Shown: positions 22,861 to 26,834 of the stretch, in pieces | Layout: each line of letters starts with the position of its first letter | Position numbering within the stretch: the first letter of the stretch is position 1 | Assembly: GCA_947311455.1 (NCBI GenBank) | Contig: CAMZKY010000288.1 | Coordinates: forward strand, 1 to 26,834 | Direction of reading: 5' to 3' | Source: an uncultured Marinosulfonomonas sp. | GTDB lineage: Bacteria; Pseudomonadota; Alphaproteobacteria; Rhodobacterales; Rhodobacteraceae | DNA: 26,834 nt | Notes under the pieces: generated by a model | What the model was told of the DNA's origin: nothing | The model's database searches: none | What the model saw: only the letters and a program-made list of their open reading frames with translations | Made by a program: the position numbers and the translations under genes

Positions 22861-23250
22861 AGCCCTCCCCTGCTTGCGGGGGAGGGTTGGGTGGGGGGGA
22901 TGTATATTCTTGTCCAAGTGTGATTTGACCATGGTTAAAACCCCGTCCAGATTTTCAAAAATTTCAGCGTTCCAGAATCGCAAAACCGTAAATCCCTGCG
23001 CCTCGATAAATTCCGTGCGTTTCGCATCATACTCCTGCGTTTCACCATGGTGCCCCCCGTCCACTTCAATCACCAGCATGGCGTCGTGACTTAAGAAATC
23101 CGCGATATAGGCCCCGACAGGGGCTTGCCGGCGAAATTTAACCCCAAGCTGTTTACGACGCAATTCTTGCCACACCAGACGTTCCGCATCGGTCAGGTTC
23201 TTACGCAAATCCCGCGCCCGATCCCGCTGGCGTTTATCTGGGCGGATCAT
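22393..23250 (-). CDS. DUF559 (Vsr-like) endonuclease domain fused in frame to UreE
   Basis: From ATG 23250 the ORF encodes ~115 residues of a DUF559 endonuclease and then runs through repeat R1 into UreE, 285 residues in all. The DUF559 part starts MIRPDKRQRDRARDLRKNLTD and shows AERLVWQELRRKQLG, KFRRQAPVGAYIADF, VIEVDGGHHGE and RFWNAEIFENLDGV; the family is related to very-short-patch-repair and PD-(D/E)XK nucleases. Key acidic residues (D in IADF, E and D in IEVDGG) are present. The junction segment IHPPHPTLPRKQGRALASG is simply translated repeat. The open frame extends further upstream to 23331 but that too is translated repeat. I infer an inserted cassette: the nuclease lies wholly between inverted repeats and has no stop of its own. 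Confidence 0.75.
   Translation of the reverse strand: MIRPDKRQRDRARDLRKNLTDAERLVWQELRRKQLGVKFRRQAPVGAYIADFLSHDAMLVIEVDGGHHGETQEYDAKRTEFIEAQGFTVLRFWNAEIFENLDGVLTMVKSHLDKNIHPPHPTLPRKQGRALASGQTDAPNVARAILRKGAWENPAGEILLSYDDRFLRRKSLTISTGDTLLIDLPQTTSLNHGDAFELTDGRLIKIIAAKELLIEIKGDDLVRLAWHIGNRHTPCQIEPDRLLIQHDHVIHDMLAQLGAILRDVSEPFTPEGGAYGHGRTHGHAH
22855..22897 (-). repeat. R1: palindromic repeat half-element at the DUF559/ureE junction
   Basis: These 43 bases are the exact reverse complement of 23277-23319 (left half of R2). Core hairpin: CCCTCCCC and GGGGAGGG around an 8-base loop (CGCAAGCA read on the minus strand). With R2 it forms perfect 43-bp inverted repeats bracketing 379 bp that hold the DUF559 gene. 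It is translated in frame as part of the DUF559-UreE ORF. Confidence 0.9.
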
Positions 23251-23276
23251 TGAAAGCCCCCTCGGGCATCCCAACT

Positions 23277-23376
23277 CCCCCACCCAACCCTCCCCCGCAA
23301 GCAGGGGAGGGCTTTGGCACTGCGTTGCCACAAAGGGCGTTCCTCCCCCCGTTTGCGGGGGGAGGTTAGGAGGGGG
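23277..23376 (+). repeat. R2: full two-hairpin palindromic repeat between the HNH and DUF559 genes
   Basis: Left hairpin: CCCTCCCC/GGGGAGGG with loop CGCAAGCA (about 23288-23311). Right hairpin: CCTCCCCCCG/CGGGGGGAGG, a perfect 10-bp stem with loop TTTG (23342-23365). The outer ends, CCCCCACCCAACC and GGTTAGGAGGGGG, pair imperfectly, so the element can fold as a three-way structure. It ends about 10 bp from the HNH stop codon. Confidence 0.9.
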
Positions 23377-23385
23377 AGTGGGCGA

Positions 23386-24147
23386 TTATTTTCGGAACTT
23401 TTCCCAATTAATACCATAGTGTGCTTCTCTGTGACAGTTAGGGCAAAGGGCAATAGCATTTTCAACCGTATCATTTCCACCTTCGGCCAAAGGAATACGA
23501 TGATGGATTTCCAGATAAAGCGTGTTATTATTTTTTCTGGTGAACGGAGCTTTTGTATTGCAATGTTCACATGATCCAGACGCACGCTCCAGTACCTCGG
23601 CAATAACATCAGGGTTCCGTGCAAATACTTTTGTCACCATCGTTCTTTCAGTTGGTTTTTTTGTTGCTGCCAGCAGCCGTTCTCTCCGGCTTTTCTTTCC
23701 TGCTTGAAGTGCTTTCTCGACGGCAAGATCAAGGTTTATCATGTGCTGACTCAATGTTTGTTGTGCTTCACCTTTTCTCCCCAGTGCAGCTAAACGGCTG
23801 TTGACCTCATTAAATATCTTTCTTTGAAATCCACCTTTTTCAAGATTTTTGTAGTATTCAATGTGCTGCAAAACCGTATGACAAGCAAGACGCTCTGATT
23901 CAGTTCCATATCGTTCACGAATCTTGTTCAAAAAATAACTAGTACCGTTGAAACTCATTGTTCGCGTATAGAGCTTTCCCTGATATAAGTGTATGTAGCC
24001 ATCAATATAGTCACGTGCTGATCCAGCGTTCATTTCCGTATTCGTTACCACCGAACGCACTTCATCGGCAAGGCGTGTACTATTTTCCAGAACACGAACC
24101 GCCGCTTGATAGCAGAACTCCCATTCCCTTTGCCCAATATCGGCCAT
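23386..24147 (-). CDS. HNH endonuclease inserted between ureC and ureE
   Basis: A 253-residue protein. The C-terminal ~70 residues form an HNH nuclease domain: SCEHCNTKAPF, LEIHHRIPLAEGGND, and ENAIALCPNCHREAHYG, giving the zinc CxxC...CxxC pairs, the catalytic HH and the final N and H. The N-terminal ~170 residues are helical and resemble no family I can name. It begins 9 bp after the ureC stop, with GGGAGGGGGA as ribosome binding site, so it would be translated from the urease mRNA. Base composition is clearly lower in G+C than the flanking ure genes, indicating acquisition. HNH proteins of this type act in restriction or phage defence or as homing-type nucleases; no methyltransferase or other partner is next to it. 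Confidence 0.82.
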   Translation of the reverse strand: MADIGQREWEFCYQAAVRVLENSTRLADEVRSVVTNTEMNAGSARDYIDGYIHLYQGKLYTRTMSFNGTSYFLNKIRERYGTESERLACHTVLQHIEYYKNLEKGGFQRKIFNEVNSRLAALGRKGEAQQTLSQHMINLDLAVEKALQAGKKSRRERLLAATKKPTERTMVTKVFARNPDVIAEVLERASGSCEHCNTKAPFTRKNNNTLYLEIHHRIPLAEGGNDTVENAIALCPNCHREAHYGINWEKFRK

Positions 24148-24156
24148 TCCCCCTCC

Positions 24157-25866
24157 CTAAAACAAGAAATACCGCTGCGCCATTGGCAGCACTTCGGCAG
24201 GCTCACAGGTCAGCAATTCACCATCGGCCCGCACTTCATAGGTTTCGGGATCAACCTCGATCTCCGGCAGCGCATCATTCAGTTTCATATCCCGTTTGCC
24301 AATCCCACGGGTGTTTTCAACCGCGATGGTTTCTTTGTTGATCCCAAGCGCGGTACCAATACCCGCCTCCTGCGCGGCTTTGCTGGTAAACACCACCGCC
24401 GAATTTTCAACGGCGCGCCCGTAAGCCCCAAACATCGGGCGCGAATAGACAGGTTGCGGGGTGGGGATTGACGCATTCGGATCTCCCATTTGCGCCACCA
24501 CGATTGATCCCGCCATCAGCACCATTTCCGGTTTCACTCCGAAAAACGCAGGGTTCCACAGCACTAGATCGGCGCGTTTGCCTTCCTCAACACTGCCAAT
24601 ATGTGTGCTGATCCCGTGGGCCACGGCAGGATTGATGGTGTATTTGGCTATATAGCGGCGCACGCGCTGGTTATCATTATTGGCGGTTTCATCGGGCAAG
24701 GCCCCGCGCTGTTTTTTCATTTTATCGGCGGTTTGCCATGTGCGAATAATCACTTCGCCGACGCGGCCCATGGCCTGACTGTCGGAGGCGATGATCGAAA
24801 ACGCGCCGATGTCGTGCAGGATGTCTTCGGCGGCGATGGTTTCGCGCCGGATCCGGCTTTCGGCAAAAGCCACGTCTTCGGGGATGGATTTGTCCAGATG
24901 GTGACAGACCATCAGCATGTCCAGATGTTCCTCAAGCGTGTTCACCGTATAGGGGCGCGTCGGGTTGGTTGAGGCGGGAATGACGTTTGGCTCACCGCAG
25001 ATTTTGATGATGTCGGGGGCATGGCCTCCGCCCGCGCCTTCGGTATGAAACGCGTGGATGGTGCGGCCTTTCATGGCGTTCATCGTGTGCTCGACAAAGC
25101 CGCTTTCGTTTAAGGTATCGGTGTGGATCATCACCTGCACATCCATCTCATCGGCCACGGATAGGCAACAGTCGATTGCGGCGGGGGTGGTGCCCCAGTC
25201 TTCGTGCAGCTTTAGGGAACAGGCCCCGCCAATCACCTGTTCTTTCAAGGCGGCGGGCAAGCTTGCGTTACCTTTGCCCGCAAAAGCTAAATTCATAGGG
25301 TACGCATCGGCCGATTGCATCATCCGGCCAATATGCCATGATCCCGGGGTGCAAGTGGTGGCCAATGTGCCATGCGCGGGGCCAGTGCCGCCGCCCAGCA
25401 TGGTGGTCAGGCCGGAATGCAGTGCATCGTCGATTTGTTGCGGGCAGATGAAATGGATATGGCTGTCAAATCCGCCCGCCGTCAGGATTTTGCCTTCGCC
25501 GGCGATGATTTCGGTGCCCGGGCCGATGATGATATTGACGGTAGGTTGCGTGTCGGGATTACCCGCCTTGCCGATCTTTTCGATGCGCCCGTTTTTCAGG
25601 CCCACATCGGCCTTGTAAATGCCTGTGTAATCAACAATCAGCGCATTGGTGATCACCGTATCCACGGCCCCGTTTTCACGGGTGACTTGCGATTGACCCA
25701 TTCCATCGCGGATTACCTTGCCGCCACCAAATTTTACTTCTTCGCCGTAGGTGGTCAGATCGCGCTCCACCTCGATAATCAGGTCGGTGTCAGCAAGGCG
25801 CACACGGTCGCCCGTGGTGGGGCCAAACATGGCGGCATATTCAGAGCGGGGGATGTGTGTTGGCAT
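24157..25866 (-). CDS. ureC: Urease alpha subunit
   Basis: A 569-residue UreC, the normal length. Nickel ligands and catalytic residues are present: HIH at 136-138, the carbamylated lysine K219 with H221 in SLKLHEDWG, H248 in VMIHTDTLNESG, H274 in HAFHTEGAGGGHAPD, the flap MVCHHLDKS, and the Asp in IIASDSQAMGRVGE. It hydrolyses urea to ammonia and carbamate with UreA and UreB in the cytosol. The C-terminus AQRYFLF is intact, so the HNH gene was placed exactly after the stop without damaging it. The start ATG follows GCGGAGACC, 3 bp past the stop of a 29-codon ORF. Confidence 0.98.
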   Translation of the reverse strand: MPTHIPRSEYAAMFGPTTGDRVRLADTDLIIEVERDLTTYGEEVKFGGGKVIRDGMGQSQVTRENGAVDTVITNALIVDYTGIYKADVGLKNGRIEKIGKAGNPDTQPTVNIIIGPGTEIIAGEGKILTAGGFDSHIHFICPQQIDDALHSGLTTMLGGGTGPAHGTLATTCTPGSWHIGRMMQSADAYPMNLAFAGKGNASLPAALKEQVIGGACSLKLHEDWGTTPAAIDCCLSVADEMDVQVMIHTDTLNESGFVEHTMNAMKGRTIHAFHTEGAGGGHAPDIIKICGEPNVIPASTNPTRPYTVNTLEEHLDMLMVCHHLDKSIPEDVAFAESRIRRETIAAEDILHDIGAFSIIASDSQAMGRVGEVIIRTWQTADKMKKQRGALPDETANNDNQRVRRYIAKYTINPAVAHGISTHIGSVEEGKRADLVLWNPAFFGVKPEMVLMAGSIVVAQMGDPNASIPTPQPVYSRPMFGAYGRAVENSAVVFTSKAAQEAGIGTALGINKETIAVENTRGIGKRDMKLNDALPEIEVDPETYEVRADGELLTCEPAEVLPMAQRYFLF

Positions 25867-25869
25867 TCG

Positions 25870-25959
25870 TTAGGTCTCCGCTTTTTCTGTTAATTGATGG
25901 TTTGGCCGCAGTCTTTCATCGAACAGTAGTTTTGAGCAATCCTGAAAAAACCCATTCAT
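25870..25959 (-). CDS. Possible 29-residue ORF between ureB and ureC
   Basis: The ATG at 25959 overlaps the ureB TGA (ATGA) and the frame stays open to TAA at 25872-25870, three bases before ureC. Its 29 residues begin MNGFFQDCSKLLFDERL and are not like any family I recognise. The fit to both neighbours fills the whole 89-bp gap, suggesting translational coupling from ureB to ureC, with the ureC ribosome binding site (GGAG) inside its last codons. It may be a coupling leader, a small protein, or a remnant of a longer inserted gene; chance is also possible at this length. Confidence 0.35.
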   Translation of the reverse strand: MNGFFQDCSKLLFDERLRPNHQLTEKAET

Positions 25960-26261
25960 AACGCCCCCATCACTTGCCCATTAAACCCATAAACCACCCG
26001 TGCGCCGCCAATCGGCACCAAAGTCACCTCGCGCCGTTGGCCGGGCTCAAACCGCACTGCGGTGCCTGAGGCAATATCAAGGCGCATTCCGTGGGCGGCG
26101 GTGCGGTTAAAATCAAGGGCGGGATTGGTTTCGGCGAAATGGTAATGACTACCAACTTGCACGGGGCGGTCACCGGTGTTGGCCACCATAAGGGTGATCT
26201 GGTCAGCGTTTTCATTCAGGGTGATGTCACCCTTGGCAGGCATGAGTTCTCCGGGAATCAT
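25956..26261 (-). CDS. ureB: Urease beta subunit
   Basis: A 101-residue UreB from ATG 26261, which has AAAGGAG eight bases upstream. The sequence MIPGELMPAKGDITLN, TGDRPVQVGSHYHFAETN, RLDIASGTAVRFEPGQ and GGARVVYGFNG are classic UreB blocks. The frame is open a further 49 codons upstream to 26408, but that stretch is translated repeat R3 and is not part of the protein. UreB is a structural subunit that stabilises the UreC active-site flap. It is separated from ureA by about 143 bp filled by R3, where most operons have only a few bases. Confidence 0.97.
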   Translation of the reverse strand: MIPGELMPAKGDITLNENADQITLMVANTGDRPVQVGSHYHFAETNPALDFNRTAAHGMRLDIASGTAVRFEPGQRREVTLVPIGGARVVYGFNGQVMGAL

Positions 26262-26285
26262 TGGTAGCTCCTTTGGCTTGGGTCG

Positions 26286-26390
26286 CCCCCCCCACCCAAC
26301 CCTCCCCCGCATGCAGGGGAGGGCTTTGGCACTTCGTTGCAACAGAATACATCCCTCCACCCGTTTACGGGGGGAGGTTAGGAGGGGGGG
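26286..26390 (+). repeat. R3: full two-hairpin palindromic repeat between ureA and ureB
   Basis: Nearly identical to R2 and in the same orientation. Left hairpin CCCTCCCC/GGGGAGGG with loop CGCATGCA; right hairpin CCTCCACCCG/CGGGGGGAGG (one mismatch) with loop TTTA. The middle spacer (CACTTCGTTGCAACAGAATAC) has diverged most from R2. It occupies nearly the whole ureA-ureB gap. Confidence 0.88.
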
Positions 26391-26404
26391 ATTGAAAGGG
26401 AATA

Positions 26405-26707
26405 TCATCTGATCGGCTGGTGCACAGTCACCAGCTTTGTACCGTCGGGAAAGGTGGCTTCAACCTGCACTTCGTCGATCATTTCGGGAATGCCTTCCAT
26501 GCATTGTTCGCGCGTAATTACATGCGCGCCGGCTTGCATCATATCGGCCACCGAGCGCCCATCACGCGCGCCTTCGACCACTGCATCGGTGATCAGGGCA
26601 ATCGCTTCGGGGTAATTCAGTTTCACCCCGCGCGCCAACCGTTTGCGCGCCACCTCGGCGGCCATAGCGATCAGCAGTTTGTCTTTTTCGCGTGGTGTTA
26701 ATTGCAT
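26405..26707 (-). CDS. ureA: Urease gamma subunit
   Basis: A 100-residue UreA, standard length. It begins MQLTPREKDKLLIAMAAEVA, with RLARGVKLNYPEAIALI, VVEGARDGRSVADMM and VQVEATFPDGTKLVTVH following, all typical. It is the smallest of the three structural subunits. The ATG at 26707 lies one base past the ureD stop (TGA at 26711-26709), so it is coupled to ureD. Downstream the repeat R3 separates it from ureB. Confidence 0.97.
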   Translation of the reverse strand: MQLTPREKDKLLIAMAAEVARKRLARGVKLNYPEAIALITDAVVEGARDGRSVADMMQAGAHVITREQCMEGIPEMIDEVQVEATFPDGTKLVTVHQPIR

Positions 26708-26708
26708 T

Positions 26709-26834
26709 TCACAAAGTCCATGTTTTAGGCAGCGGGGATTCGTTCATTTGGGTTAATATTGGCACAAGAGAGCGCCTGAGTTCAAAGCTATCTTGCGCCA
26801 ATATACGGCCAAATAGAACCCCTTCCCGGATCAA
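26709..26834 (-). CDS. ureD: Urease accessory protein UreD, C-terminal end (truncated by window edge)
   Basis: The minus-strand frame ending in TGA at 26711-26709 is open to the window edge, 41 codons. It reads LIREGVLFGRILAQDSFELR, then a short hydrophilic stretch, and ends PLPKTWTL. The R.G.V.GRIL..D...LRR pattern and the final P..W(T/S) are the usual C-terminus of UreD (UreH), the scaffold that binds apourease and UreF. Position directly upstream of ureA agrees with the ureDABC order in Rhodobacterales. The rest of the gene is outside the window. Confidence 0.8.
   Translation of the reverse strand: MIREGVLFGRILAQDSFELRRSLVPILTQMNESPLPKTWTL

Noticed and set aside
23247..23624. Minus-strand 125-codon ORF overlapping HNH and R2
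   Set aside because: It is out of frame with the HNH domain, and its C-terminal third is translated repeat; it has no recognisable family.
24601..25893. Long plus-strand ORFs opposite ureC
   Set aside because: They are shadow frames of a highly conserved gene and show no domain of their own.
22855..26390. CRISPR-like array from repeated C/G-rich blocks
   Set aside because: Copies are few, palindromic, in both orientations and far apart, with genes rather than spacers between them.
26262..26408. 49-codon N-terminal extension of UreB
   Set aside because: It is translated repeat R3; the true ATG at 26261 has a strong ribosome binding site and the normal UreB start.

Overview
The window looks like the chromosome of an alphaproteobacterium close to the Rhodobacterales (roseobacter type). 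This rests on a GcrA cell-cycle regulator, a GAF-domain EI-Ntr (PtsP), an adaptor of the alphaproteobacterial ClpS type, aerobic HemF, and the urease order D-A-B-C-E-F-G. No rRNA, tRNA, prophage or CRISPR was seen. G+C is moderate, with AT-richer patches at about 1.5-2.3 kb, at the two glycosyltransferase genes, and at an HNH nuclease gene.

Left part (1-7.5 kb, + strand): the 3' end of a Kdo transferase gene; a pair resembling pseudaminic acid synthase and the PseH acetyltransferase, followed by a 63-residue protein; a threonine-dehydratase-like enzyme; a Nudix hydrolase coupled to a DUF1178 protein; two tandem paralogous putative rhamnosyltransferases; and lysC, which has a strong internal ribosome binding site and ATG that could make a separate ACT-domain subunit. 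Surface glycans are the common theme.

Middle (7.7-16.7 kb): ptsP, preceded by a cluster of three GANTC (CcrM) sites, two of them in the arms of a perfect inverted repeat; a FetA/FetB-like ABC pair; gcrA; a membrane-anchored AsmA-family protein on the minus strand; and, divergently, an exported DUF255 (YyaL-like) protein carrying a C-terminal DsbD-alpha-like domain.

Right part (16.7-26.8 kb, all minus strand): a compact chain clpS - rsmC-like - SDR - hemF, then a lipoprotein M48 peptidase coupled to a short IMPACT/YigZ-type protein; and upstream of clpS the urease cluster ureD(partial)-A-B-C-E-F-G. The urease cluster is interrupted by three copies of a C/G-rich palindromic repeat found nowhere else in the window, and by two unrelated nuclease genes between ureC and ureE. 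One encodes an HNH endonuclease starting 9 bp after ureC. The other is a DUF559 (Vsr-like) gene flanked by perfect 43-bp inverted copies of the repeat, and it reads without a stop into ureE, which has no ATG of its own. This repeat/nuclease arrangement is the most unusual thing in the window. It resembles, by analogy only, the REP-RAYT relationship, but with a restriction-like nuclease instead of a Y1 transposase.
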